A DNA stretch of 64,000 bases from contig JALMGJ010000001.1 in assembly GCA_023362775.1 (NCBI GenBank), positions 63,436,001-63,500,000 on the forward strand. Reading direction: 5' to 3'. A program made the position numbers and the translations under genes. The first letter of the stretch is position 1. Each line of letters begins with the position of its first letter. The DNA comes from Charina bottae. Taxonomy: Eukaryota; Chordata; Lepidosauria; Squamata; Charinaidae. The notes under the pieces are model-generated. The model was not told where the DNA came from. It saw only the letters and a list, made by a program, of their open reading frames with translations, and searched no databases. Shown here one piece after another: positions 54,401-64,000 of this stretch.

Positions 54401-55158
54401 AAAATTTAAATCAGATAAAAAAGAATTTGAATTTGAACAAACTAAATCGGAATTTGAGATACAACTTTGTGTGTCAGATGATCATTTAATTGCTAAAATG
54501 TATAAATTATTGCTAAAAGGTGAAATGGTAGAGGAACAAGTTAAAGATTGCATGATTAAATGGGCAAAAAATATTGGTCATAATATTCAAATGCAACAAT
54601 GGGAAGATATGTGGATTAAAGGACTAAAATTTACTCTGTGTTACAACTTGAAGGAAGATTTCTATAAGATGATGTTCAGATGGTATATGACCCCACAAAA
54701 ATTAGCTAAAATGTATGGGAATGTTTCCAACCTGTGTTGGAAATGTAAAAAAAAAAGAGGGGTCATTTTATCATATGTGGTGGACATGTGAGATTGCAAA
54801 GAAATTTTGGACTCAGATACACTCATTAATGCAAAATATTTTACAAATTCGAGTTCCATTTAAACCAGAACTATTTTTACTGGGAATATTAGAAGAACAA
54901 ATAGGAAAACAATTTACAAGAATTATGCAATACATGATTACAGCTGCAAGACTTGTATATGCACAAAATTGGAAAAATCAGACCACATCTACAATACAAA
55001 ACAGGATGTTAAAATTGATGGACATAGCAGAAAACGATAAATTGAGGTGTTTATTAAAAGAAAATTCAAATTATTACTTTCTAAAAGAGTGGAAAACATT
55101 AATGGACTATTTGCAAAATGCAGGAGGGGCAAAGTTTATATGGGGATTTGAAGATTAA
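51436..55158 (+). pseudogene. L1 ORF2 (endonuclease and reverse transcriptase), multiply broken
   Basis: The span of about 1,240 codons equals a normal ORF2. The APE-like endonuclease reads MDYKYLTWNINGANSPQKRR, LQETHI and GDWNGVI (to the stop at 51991). The RT shows KAPGPDGLSAAYYK, NYRPISLLNNDYKI, IFIDAEKAFDNLNW, GTRQGCPLSPLLFI and the active site AFADDLVF (about 53510). A C-terminal Cys-rich knuckle reads CWKCKKKRG..YHMWWTC. Breaks are a stop at 51991, frame disturbance in 52000-52296, a stop at 52873, a frameshift near 53119, another near 53605 and one in the A10 tract near 54748. No functional protein is possible. Confidence 0.93.
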
Positions 55159-55430
55159 AATATATATAAATTGATATATTAGACAAGAAATGTTTTTCAC
55201 TGTTATAAATGGACCTAGCATGTAAGATTAATTTTTTAATATACTATGACCAGGGATAAATCGGAAGTTGACTAATTTCTATGTTTCATCTTTTTCTTTT
55301 TACTTTACTACACCCCTTTTCTTTCTTTCTTTGATTTGTATTTCTATTTCTTTTTCTATTTCTAACTTTTATCTATGTATATTTAAAACTTAATAAAATA
55401 TATTTAAAAAAAAGGAAATTGGCTGGATGA

Positions 55431-56094
55431 CAGACCTTTTCTGTTATGTCCCTGTGCACTGGAGCACTTTCCTCCTGAAGGTACATTTGAACCCTTCTCA
55501 CATTCTACAAGGAAATTAAAGCTGGCCTGACTTGATTGTGGGTGGCTTATCTTGGGTACACATATATAATTATTCATTTTTGTATACTATTTTGTTTTAG
55601 TCATGCTTTTTTGTTCACCTCCTGGTGTCTTAAATCAATTTAGATGGTCTACAAATATTTAAAAAAATGCACACAATGCATCCCTCAACAAAGCATTTTT
55701 TGCATCACTCATGACTACAGAGTTATAGAACCTTGCCTTTTTCTGATGGTCCAGGGAAAATAGCTTACTTAACGTTTTAGTTTCCTATCTAGACACATAG
55801 TATGCTTTCCCTCTTAAATAGCTAGTCAGTTGTAAAATGCTTGCTTTTTCCCTGTACCAAAAAGCAAGAGTGAAGTAGTGGGTGTCTGAATGCAAGGGGA
55901 TCTCCCTATAAAGCAGCATCACAGACCCAGGTAAGCAATATGGGAGTTGTTCCCAAATCCATGTAGCATTATCTGGAATCCATTAATAGCATAAACTCTT
56001 TGAAAAACTATGCTGCCATCTATAGCAGAAACTGCCTCAACGTGATCCATTTGGGAAAAGCAGCAAATGATTCATCCCAATAGGTGACCTACAA
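55431..56094. other. Intergenic sequence, mostly unrecognised
   Basis: The first 100 bp continue the L2-like relic interrupted by the L1. The remainder shows no element or exon. Confidence 0.4.
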
Positions 56095-56365
56095 CTTAAA
56101 CCCCCCCGAGATTTGCATGACCCCACCTTACCAGCTTTTAAAAGAGCATTAAAAACATGGCACTTTTCCCAGGCCTTGGGTTAGGGTGGTTTGGGGGGCC
56201 ACCTCTGCTGATGGGGAGAGAGTTGGTTGATGTTCCCTCCAGATGTGTTATCTTTGGAGTTTTATTTTTGATTTTATTGCTTGTGTATGTTAAAATGCCC
56301 AGCTGAGTGGCTGGAGTTCACATCCTAGAAATGTGATTACAAATAAATAAATAAGCAAGCAAGCA
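56095..56365 (+). repeat. L2 LINE 3' end fragment
   Basis: The text gcttttaaaagagcattaaa, aacatggcacttttcccagg encodes the FKRALKTWHFSQ-like terminus of L2 ORF2. It is followed by a 3' UTR and aaataaataaataag. It is adjacent to an (AAGC/TAGC)n run at 56353-56392. Confidence 0.65.
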
Positions 56366-56392
56366 AGCTAGTTTGCTAGCTAGCTAGCTACC

Positions 56393-57503
56393 AGAGAACC
56401 ACTGAACTGCTCTAATAGATTATATAAATGTATTATTCATACACTTCATTTATTCAAATGATCGTACCTAAAATAAGGTTACCTTTAAAGACAATATTCA
56501 ACAAGCCAAGACAAAAAAAAGAAAGAAGGCAGATTGCTAAGCAACATAATATTAGGAGTTTTGGATAATTATTCCATTTGTCTCACTGAAGAAGAGAAGA
56601 ATAATGCAGAAAAGAACATGGTATTATTTTACAGTAAATAGTCCTAATTTCCCCACATGTTGGTCATTTGGAGAAATACTGATTATTGCAAATGTTGGTG
56701 TGATCTAGCCAAAACTAAGTACTCTTATATCCTACAGATTTCAAAGAAAGAAAAAAAGGATAGGCTTACTTTTTTTCTCTGACATCTGGGAGCCTATAGG
56801 AGTGTGATTTGATCATGCTTTTCTCTTATAAATTACTAGGCACAGATGTATACACACAGTGCTATAATGTTAGCCTTCAAGCAGCATTTATGCCTCACAT
56901 AAAGATGAAGACTGTCACTAGTGCCATGCTTACCCATTTCTAAAACAAGAACAGCAGGACCAGTGGGCTCAGCAAAAGCAGCAAGCCATTCACTTCCATC
57001 CTTCTTTTAAAGGTGAGAAAGATCTAAGTTTACCTTGTTTTACTTCCGGGTAAGTCAAAAGACATGATAAGAGAACATTTAAGGAACATATGGTAATATT
57101 TCTTAAATATATACATAAGAATTGACATACTTCTGCCAAATTAACAGGCTGAAAACAAGCACTGGCAATTTCCCTTAACACCAGAAAAGGACACATGTAA
57201 AGATTTGGTCTAAATCCAGTTTTTGTTCTGTAATTTCATAAGAAATGGTAGATTTATTTTAAACCTACACACATTCCTGACTAATGAAACAGCAAAGAGT
57301 CCACTGTGAGATCTGCCTTATTTTATTTGCCAGAAATCTTTTTCTACATTTACTTTTCACAAATACACAAACTGGCAGTGCTTTTTCATGATTCACATAA
57401 TATAAAAAGATGTATGTTCACTTTCAGAATGTAACAAAAGAAATCAGGATCCATGAATATCTAGTTTTGCAATCAAAAATTCAGAAGGCCTTTACCTTCG
57501 ATA
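56393..57503. other. Intergenic or FLVCR1 3' UTR sequence
   Basis: No repeat or exon recognised. AATAAA-type poly(A) signals on the minus strand (plus-strand tttatt) occur near 57252 and 57325, but I cannot tell which, if any, ends FLVCR1 transcripts. Confidence 0.35.
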
Positions 57504-57511
57504 GCTTAGAA

Positions 57512-57739
57512 CAGAGCTTTCCAAACTGTGTGTCGGGACATGTGTGGGCTGCAGTGTCTGGGTGTGTCTCGGCTGCTGCTGCCTCCAAACCCTGCCAGGA
57601 TTCCACGCAGGTCCTAGTGCCTGCCTTGTGCCCTGCTATAAGAGTGTGTCACAAAATGATGCCCTGCTGTAAGAGTGTGTTGCGAAATGATGCATGTCTA
57701 AAAAGTGTGTCACCAACATGAAAAGTTTGGAAAGCTCTG
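57512..57739. mobile_element. Short non-autonomous hAT (ctttccaaact family)
   Basis: 228 bp with terminal inverted repeats cagagctttccaaact and agtttggaaagctctg and the 8-bp duplication GCTTAGAA at 57504-57511 and 57740-57747. It contains the internal tandem words 'gatgccctgctrtaagagtg'. Confidence 0.95.
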
Positions 57740-57747
57740 GCTTAGAA

Positions 57748-58423
57748 CAAAGTACTTCTTGGAAACCAGGGGGTTATACCACTCTTTCATTTGTGTTTCA
57801 ACGTGAAGAGATTTCATAAACCACAATTCTTCCAAAGCCAAAAAAAAAATGGCAAATAGGATTTACAGTATAACACATTCAAAAAATGAATTTCTTATAC
57901 TGTCTGTTGTGCTAAAGACAATGCCCTCCTATAGGAAGGGCAGTTTTGAACATTTCAAATATATTTACAATAAAAATACAAGTTACAACACATATTTAAT
58001 TTACATCAAACTATTCAAACTCTATGTCTTGTCCAAATCCATTCCCAAAACAAGGTGAACCAGCATTAATATAATTCCATATGAGAATTCCAAGTGTTTA
58101 GCTAGTGGCATTGATTTTGACAGATTTTGACAAAACAGGTTCTAATTTATCATTTACAGCATAGTATATTTTATGAAAGAGCACAGCTTCCAAATAAGAA
58201 ATGGAAGATTCCTGGGAAACTTATCACTGAAACTTAAATGTTGAAAATTACCATTTTAACGTTAAAATGTTGTGTTCATTAAGTGCATATAAACCTTACT
58301 TCATCCATGAGCAGTGTTGTGCAATTATCACTGCTACAATTTTTAGGCTTACAGGTCTTATGATTCTCCATTAGGTTGCTTCTATTTGACAAAGCAGCCA
58401 ATTGTGAGTAGCGTTTTTCCATT
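57748..58423 (-). other. FLVCR1: Probable FLVCR1 3' untranslated region
   Basis: It follows the FLVCR1 stop codon on the minus strand. It holds one copy (58019-58070) of a 52-bp direct repeat whose partner lies on the other side of the terminal exon. The extent of the UTR is not defined by the sequence. Confidence 0.5.
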
Positions 58424-58702
58424 TTAAATTTCTGATTCTGATTGGCTTTTTGATGTGGCTTTATTTTGTTCATCTTCAATAGGAGTGTCAATGGGTATCT
58501 GTTAAGGGAAATAAAAGGCAATTCAGAACATCCCATGAGCAATTTTAGAAAACATATCTAGTGAGAAGCTAGCATGGAATAAAATCAGGGCAAAAAAAGG
58601 GAGGGGTTTCCCTGAATTCCAATGAAACATTCAGAAGAATGGAAATATATACTCTATGTCTTGTCCAAATCCATTCCCAAAATGAGGTGAACCAGCATTA
58701 AT
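58019..58702. repeat. 52-bp direct repeats flanking the FLVCR1 terminal exon
   Basis: 58019-58070 and 58651-58702 both read actctatgtcttgtccaaat...accagcattaat and agree at 50 of 52 positions. The start-to-start distance is 632 bp. Confidence 0.95.
58424..58498 (-). CDS. FLVCR1: FLVCR1 terminal coding exon
   Basis: On the minus strand the acceptor tttcccttaacag is followed in phase 0 by 24 codons and a stop at 58424-58426. The reading is IPIDTPIEDEQNKATSKSQS and then ESEI, closely resembling the end of vertebrate FLVCR1 (KAIPADSPTD...SKQSESAI, from memory). It is the cytosolic C-terminal tail of a 12-helix major-facilitator transporter reported to move heme and choline. The upstream coding exon is at 63077-63144. 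The low complexity of the tail means the identification rests on the pair of exons together. Confidence 0.88.
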   Translation of the reverse strand: MPIDTPIEDEQNKATSKSQSESEI

Positions 58703-58857
58703 GCTAGTAAAAAATTCAACTAGGGGGAATGTGTATTAAACAAATGTGTTATATTTTCATGTATATTGAGAATTATCTAATTCATGTCTTACAGTTCATT
58801 TAAATATTAGGATATTAGACCATAATGTTCATATTGTTTTGATGCACAAATGAACAT

Positions 58858-61800
58858 TTATTTTATTTATTATTTAAATTTATATGACTGCCCATCTCCC
58901 CCAATCGGGGGACTCTGGGTGGCTTACAATAAAAACTACAATTAAAATACAATATAAAATTACAACAATATAAAATAATAAATAAGTATAAAATCCAATC
59001 TAGGTGAATCGATCTTAAAAATAGGGAGGTCATTATGGTACTAGCCATCCCCAGGAGGAGCTGTTACCTTTCCCGTCCCAAGCTAGGTGGCAGAACCAGG
59101 TTTTCAGATTTTTCCGGAAGCGAGGAAACCCGCCTCAACTCTGGGGGCAAGATATTCCAAAGGGCGGGCGCTACTGCAGAGAAGGCCCGTCTCCTGGATC
59201 CCGTCAGATGAAATTCTTTTATTGATGGGGTCCGGATCATGCCCTCTCTGCATGACCGGGTGGGGCGGGTCGATGTTATGGGGATAAGACGGTCCATCAG
59301 GTATCCTGGCCCCATGCCATGTAGGGCTTTAAAGGTAATAACCAACACCTTGAATTGGACCCGGAAGCAAACCGGCACCCAATGCAGCTCGTGGACCAAA
59401 GGTGTTATGTGTGCTGATCTTGGTGCACCTAAAATTGCCCGTGCGGCTGCAGTCTGTACCAGCTGTAGCTTCCGGATATTCCTCAAGGGTAGCGCCATGT
59501 AGAGTGCATTGCAATAGTCTATATGGGAGATGACAAGGGCATGAGTGACTGTTCGGAGGGCATCTTGGCCCAGGAATGGGCGTAACTGGCGCACAAGCCG
59601 AAGCTGCACAAAGGCCCTCCTGGCCATGACTGCCACCTGCTCTTTGAGCAGGAGTTGTGAGTCCAGGAGGACCCGCAAGTTCCAGACCGGTTCCGAGTGG
59701 GGCAGTGCCACCCCAGCCAAAACCAAAGATGACAATTTCCCGGATACCGAGGGGCCATCAATCCACAGCCACTCGGTCTTGCCAGGGTTCAGCTGAAGCC
59801 TGCTGTTCCCCATCCAGGCCCCCACAGCCCCCAGGCACTGAGACAGGGCGGCGACCGCATCACTTACTTCATCTGGGATGGAGATGTACAATTGAGTATC
59901 ATCTGCATATTGATGATACCTCATCCCATGGTGACAGATGATCTCACCCAGCGGTTTCATGTAGATGTTAAATAGGAGAGGAGAGAGAACCGAACCCTGC
60001 GGCACCCCACATAAGAGGGGTCGCGCGTCAGATCTCTCCTATCACCACTGACTGGGAACGGCCCCAGAGGAAGGTGGTGAACCAGCGCAGAATTACGCCA
60101 CCCACCAACTCCCTGAGCCGCCTCAAAAGGATACCATGGTCAATGGTACAATGGTATCGAAAGCCGCTGAGAGGTCCAAGAGAGCCAGGATGGATGCACT
60201 GCCCCCATCCCGCTCCTGCCAGAGATCCATAAGTGTGACCAATGCCGTCTCTGTCCCATATCCCGGTCTAAAACCTGACTGAAAGGGGTCTAGATAATCC
60301 GCTTCATCCAGAATCCTCTGGAGTTGCAATGCCACCACTTTCTCAACCACCTTTCCCAAAAAGGGGAGGTGGAAGACAGGACGAAAATTGTCCAGGATGG
60401 TAGGGTCCAGGGATGGTTTCTTGAGGGGGTGCACCAGCGCCTCCTTAAAGGTAGTCGGGAACACCCCCTCCCCCAAGGATGTATTAACCATCGCCTGGAC
60501 CCACCCACAAGTCACCTCCCTGGCTGATTTCACCAGCCAGGAAGGGCACGAGTCTAGATGGCATGTGGTGGCATTTACAGTCCGGGGGATCCTGTCCACT
60601 TCCTCAGGCCCAACAGGATGAAACCGTTCCCAGATAACAAGGCAAGACCGTTCTCCTGGCATCTCCCCAGACTGCTTCACATTTAGAGTCCAACTTGGAA
60701 CAAATCTGAGCGATTTTATCCTGCAGATGCTCAGAAAACTCCTCCGCACGGCCCTGCAGGTGGGTGACTGACTCCACCTTGCCCAAGAGAGATCAAGTAA
60801 TCTTGAACAGGGCCATCGGACAGCATTCTGCGGACGCAATAAGGGCAGAGAAATATTCACGTTTCGCTGCTCTTACCGCCACAAGGTAGGCCTTAATAGC
60901 GGCTCTAGATTGTGTTCGGTCAGATTCAGTCTTCGTCTTTCTCCAGCGGCGGTCCAGATGTCTCTTAACCCTCTTCAAAATCCTCAACTCCTCCGTGAAC
61001 CACGGGGAGTGATGGTTCAAATGGGGCTGGAGAGGTCGCACCAGCACGATCCTGTCCAAGGTCCCGGCCGCCTCCCTATTCCAGGCTACGGCTAGGGCCT
61101 CTGCTGCACCGTGCAGCAGGTCCTCGGGTATTACCCCCAGCTCCCTCTGAAACCTGATTGGGTCCATAAGTCGCCGGGGACAGACCAATCAAATGGGTCC
61201 TGCCTCCCTGCGGAGTGGGGCGGCATAAGAGAATCTCAGGGCCACCAGGGCATGATCTGACCATGACAACAGGGATAGATCTAACCTTCCACTCAGGTCA
61301 CATTGCCACTGCTCCGACAAGAAAACCAAGTCCGGAGTGAGTCCACTACTTTGAGTCGGGTTCTGAATAATCTGGGACAGGCCCATGGCTGCCATGGTAG
61401 CCATTAACTCCTGAGCTACCTCCAAGGCACGCCCCAAGGATGGCAAGTTGAAGTCCCCCAGGACCATAAGCCTGAGGAATTCCACCGCCAGCCCCGAGAC
61501 GGCCTCCAGCAGCTCAGGCAGGGAGGTTGCTACCCAGCAGGGAGGCTGGTACAGTAGCAACACTCGCAACTGTTCTCGAGAACCCAACTTGAAAAACGGT
61601 CTCACATCCGGCCACCTGTGGAGCAATGCCCCTGAAGGCCACTAGAGACTCTCTGATGATAACCGCCACCCCTCCTCCCCTACCCTGGTGTCTCGGCTGG
61701 TGCCACACCTGAAACCCAGCTGGGCACATTTCTGAGAGGGCTACCAATCCCCCATACACCCCCACAGCTCTTCAATGGGGTGCACCAACAATTCTCAACA

Positions 61801-62100
61801 GAGAAGCACGGAGACACCCAGACAGCTTGAAAAAGATCCCCAGGTCCACAGGGGTCCAGGTCTACCAGAGATCCCCAGGTCCAGTGTCTTCCAGAGTCTA
61901 CTGAGAACTCCAGAGGTCCACCCAGGCTCACCGCTGTGTAGTCGGTCTGTACTCCACCGCTTCACCCATGGGGGTCCTAAAACGTCTCCCCAGTACCTCC
62001 TATAGTGAGCCAACCACACCAGTGGCCTTACTGGCCCTCACCGAGGTCCGCTCATGCCGCCACCAGGCTCCCCCGTGTCACCGAAGGCCGCCTGCTATAG
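58858..62100 (-). mobile_element. L2-type LINE, nearly complete, broken ORF
   Basis: On the minus strand from about 62100: 5' region, endonuclease, reverse transcriptase and a 3' tail ending in ataaataaaataa-like units at 58858-58885. The 5' limit is approximate and no target duplication was found, as is common for L2. It lies in the last FLVCR1 intron in the same orientation as the gene. Confidence 0.88.
59064..61765 (-). pseudogene. L2 ORF2: endonuclease and reverse transcriptase fragments
   Basis: Fragments in order on the minus strand: endonuclease (61765-61189) with GGGVAVIIRESL, LLLYQPP, MVLGDFNLPSLG and SDHALVALRF; a linker (61188-60793); RT first half (60860-60123) with NFRPVFHLPFLGKVVEKVVA, FQSGFRPGYGTETALVTL and ALLDLSAAFDTI; and RT second half (60005-59064) with PQGSVLSPLLFNIYM, the active site YADDTQLY, and the L2-typical HWVPVCFRVQFKVLVITFKA and FSAVAPALWN. 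At least three frame changes separate them. EN and RT motifs are well kept, so the copy is not very old. Confidence 0.88.
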
Positions 62101-62486
62101 CGCCTTTACATTTACATCATTTACCTTCCATAAAGGTATCATATTGAATTTGAAACAATATTACTTGCAACTGTTTTGTGTGTGGTATGTGTAATAAAAT
62201 GAGAAAAAAATTGTCACAGTTTGCTATTATGTCATTTCCATAAATAGGGTAATGCATGCATTAGACTAAACCGCCTGATATTTATTAGCTTTTGGGATCA
62301 CTATGTACCCCAATATAAATAATTATAGAGATGGGGGGATCTTATTTATGGGACATAACTCACCAATAATTACACATATAATTGCAGGTTAAATGTATAC
62401 ATAGACATGGAAGAACAGGTAATAACGTCATGAAATATTAAAATGCTGCTGATGTCATTTTAAAATGTGCAACATGGCATCTACTG
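62101..62486. other. FLVCR1 last intron, unrecognised
   Basis: AT-rich intronic sequence between the L2 and the small hAT. No feature seen. Confidence 0.4.
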
Positions 62487-62736
62487 CAGCGGTCCCCAAC
62501 CTTTCTGGCACCAGGGCCCAGTCGTGGAAGAAATTTTTTCCACGGACCGGAGGGGCAGGGTTTGCAGGCGGGAGCCAATCGCGCGCACCGGGGGGGTTTA
62601 CAGGCAGGAGCCAATCGCGAGCACCAGGGGCGGGGTAATCGCGTGCACCGGGGTTTGCAGGAGGGAGTCCTGTGGCCCAATTCCTAACAGGCCACGGTGC
62701 ACTAGTGGGCCGTGGCCCACAGTTTGGGGACCCCTG
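62487..62736. mobile_element. Non-autonomous hAT (cagcggtccccaacc family)
   Basis: 250 bp with terminal inverted repeats cagcggtccccaacc and agtttggggacccctg and the 8-bp duplication ATCTACTG at 62479-62486 and 62737-62744. The interior has aggagccaatcgcg units related to the minisatellite of the hAT at 10164. It lies in the last FLVCR1 intron. Confidence 0.95.
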
Positions 62737-63076
62737 ATCTACTGAATTTCCAGGAAGGAATTGTATGCTTGTTAGGTTCCAACTCAGAAGGAAGAGTGTG
62801 TTTTCTATAGAGATCTATTATCTTGCACTCTTTTAATGTCTCAGTGGTACCTCTTTCCTCACATGCTGCAGGAGAACACTTGGATAAACTGGAAGATTCT
62901 TCAGAGACAGCAAATAACACATTGGGTTCTGAGACTTCTAACAAAAAATGCGCAGAAGATGCAAACTTCACAAAAAATATTTACTCAAATTTATTCAAAA
63001 GAACTGACATCGTAATGGTACTGAGTTCAATGATCTTATAATCACAATAATAAATTTAAAGATTAAAATTACTTAC

Positions 63077-63144
63077 AGATTTAATGTCCAGAGTTACAAT
63101 CCCTGAATTTACAATGTGCCTTCGCAAATCAGATTTAATTAAAG
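63077..63144 (-). CDS. FLVCR1: FLVCR1 penultimate coding exon
   Basis: A 68-nt exon on the minus strand between acceptor gtcttttcttttag and donor gtaagt. The first two bases complete a split codon. The frame then reads LIKSDLRRHIVNSGIVTLDI, KS, ending in phase 0, which fits the terminal exon at 58424-58498. LIKSDLRRH is the conserved end of the last transmembrane region and start of the cytosolic tail of FLVCR1. The exon before it must lie to the right of this window. I searched for it in 63145-64000 and did not find it. Confidence 0.92.
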
Positions 63145-64000
63145 CTAAAAGAAAAGACAGCATTAAATATAAATTCAAACGCACTCACTGTAGTGAATAT
63201 TCTTAAGGTTGGCTTTGTTAATTGTGCTACAAAGACCAACAGATTAATATTAACTTTCCTCTGCAGGATATCTGATACTTGCTTCATTGCAACGTTTTTC
63301 AGATATTCCTGAATGGAAGAATAGTTATGTGGACAAAATACTAAAACACATTAATCAAAAGTGCAAACCTAGATCAGGAAGAGGATATTTTGGTGATAGG
63401 TAGAGTCATGAAAACTCTCAAGATAACATGGGGACTGAACAGCAGCCTTTCTGGTGCAATGAAAGTAGAACTGATACAGATAAGAAATATTCAAACTGAC
63501 TGAACAACTAATTGAAAGCATTCTATGGCATACTGTATATATTATGCTGAGAACTATCTCTACTCCAAATATCTTCACAACTTTCCATTTATAGAATAAC
63601 TCCTACTACAGACATAGGGAAGTTCTGACCTATAAGTTGAATACTACCCCTCTCTCCAGATACCTCCACTGTTTTATCCTCCTAGAGTCTGGGCTAAAGC
63701 TCAATTATTGCTAACTTCAAGGAAGAAGGTAATTTAAAGGCAAATACTGGAGTAAGTTGCTTTGTTCTTGTTCAATTAATTTTTTTTATTATTTATTTAT
63801 TTTTGGGTTCCTTCAAGTCAGTGTTGACTCCTGGTGGCTAATTATTTATACCATGACCAAAGCTTGTTGAAGTTATGCAACAATATGGTTTTTATATTCC
63901 GGTTATACTATTAATTGGAATAAGCCTAATTTGTTGCCTTTGGGATCTACTAAATCTATAGATCACTGTAGGAGATTAGGATTTACAATTTCTACAGATT
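63145..64000. other. FLVCR1 intron up to the window edge
   Basis: No exon recognised. A scrap of the 'gttccttcaagtcagtgttg' SINE lies at 63807-63840. The end beyond 63880 may be another degraded repeat. Confidence 0.4.

Larger units (their letters stand above)
49316..55413 (+). mobile_element. Near full-length L1 LINE
   Basis: 6,098 bp flanked by the 17-bp duplication GGAAATTGGCTGGATGA at 49299-49315 and 55414-55430. It has a 5' UTR of about 1.1 kb starting ttagacttccggg, then ORF1, a 14-bp spacer, ORF2, and a 3' UTR with aataaaat and a short A tail. The intact target duplication implies moderate age, but both ORFs are disabled. Confidence 0.97.

Noticed and set aside
63145..64000. Preceding FLVCR1 exon
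   Set aside because: No minus-strand match to the last transmembrane-helix exon was seen. It is probably beyond the right edge.

Overview
The window is vertebrate nuclear DNA, almost certainly from a squamate reptile (lizard or snake). The best marker is a complete tRNA-derived Sauria-type SINE at 21384-21715 with a 13-bp target duplication. L1, L2 and CR1-like LINEs, Ty1/copia and Ty3/gypsy LTR elements and several hAT families fit that assignment. There are no bacterial-style operons. Most long open frames are transposon proteins or chance frames in GC-rich repeats.

Two host genes can be read from exons, both on the minus strand. VASH2 (vasohibin-2, tubulin tyrosine carboxypeptidase) contributes its first four coding exons at 22461-22736, 15693-15781, 13481-13537 and 3382-3456. 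The splice phases agree throughout, and conceptual residue 158 is the catalytic cysteine. A CpG-rich, CCAAT-containing segment at about 23780-24420 is the likely promoter and 5' untranslated exon. FLVCR1 (heme/choline transporter) contributes its last two coding exons at 63077-63144 and 58424-58498, upstream of VASH2 and in the same orientation. From memory this is also the human gene order.

Layout: 1-22460 is VASH2 exons and introns. The introns carry a truncated hAT, an L1-like non-autonomous retroposon inserted into a MITE, two solo copia LTRs, a 3.3-kb GC-rich nested pair of hAT elements ending 37 bp from the exon 3 splice donor, and SINEs. 22461-24420 is VASH2 exon 1 and promoter. 24421-58423 is intergenic DNA and the FLVCR1 3' region, packed with mobile elements: a second copy of the L1-like retroposon (25786-27650), a decayed L1 relic, a Ty3/gypsy element fused to a GC-rich hAT end (30243-35638), a young internally deleted copia element with an intact 869-codon frame (35713-40002), a solo Ty3 LTR (42184-42553), a second copia family with near-identical 751-bp LTRs but a ruined interior (43484-48727), small hATs, and a near full-length L1 (49316-55413). 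58424-64000 is the FLVCR1 3' end, with an L2 LINE and a hAT in its last intron.

Most element boundaries were fixed by target-site duplications read directly from the sequence: 5 bp for LTR elements, 8 bp for hATs, 13-18 bp for LINE-mobilised elements. The most interesting observations are a GC-rich hAT lineage carrying palindromic arrays and GC-box/CCAAT minisatellites next to a VASH2 exon, a two-copy L1-like family with its own small ORF, and a copia primer-binding site matching the anticodon region of initiator tRNA-Met.
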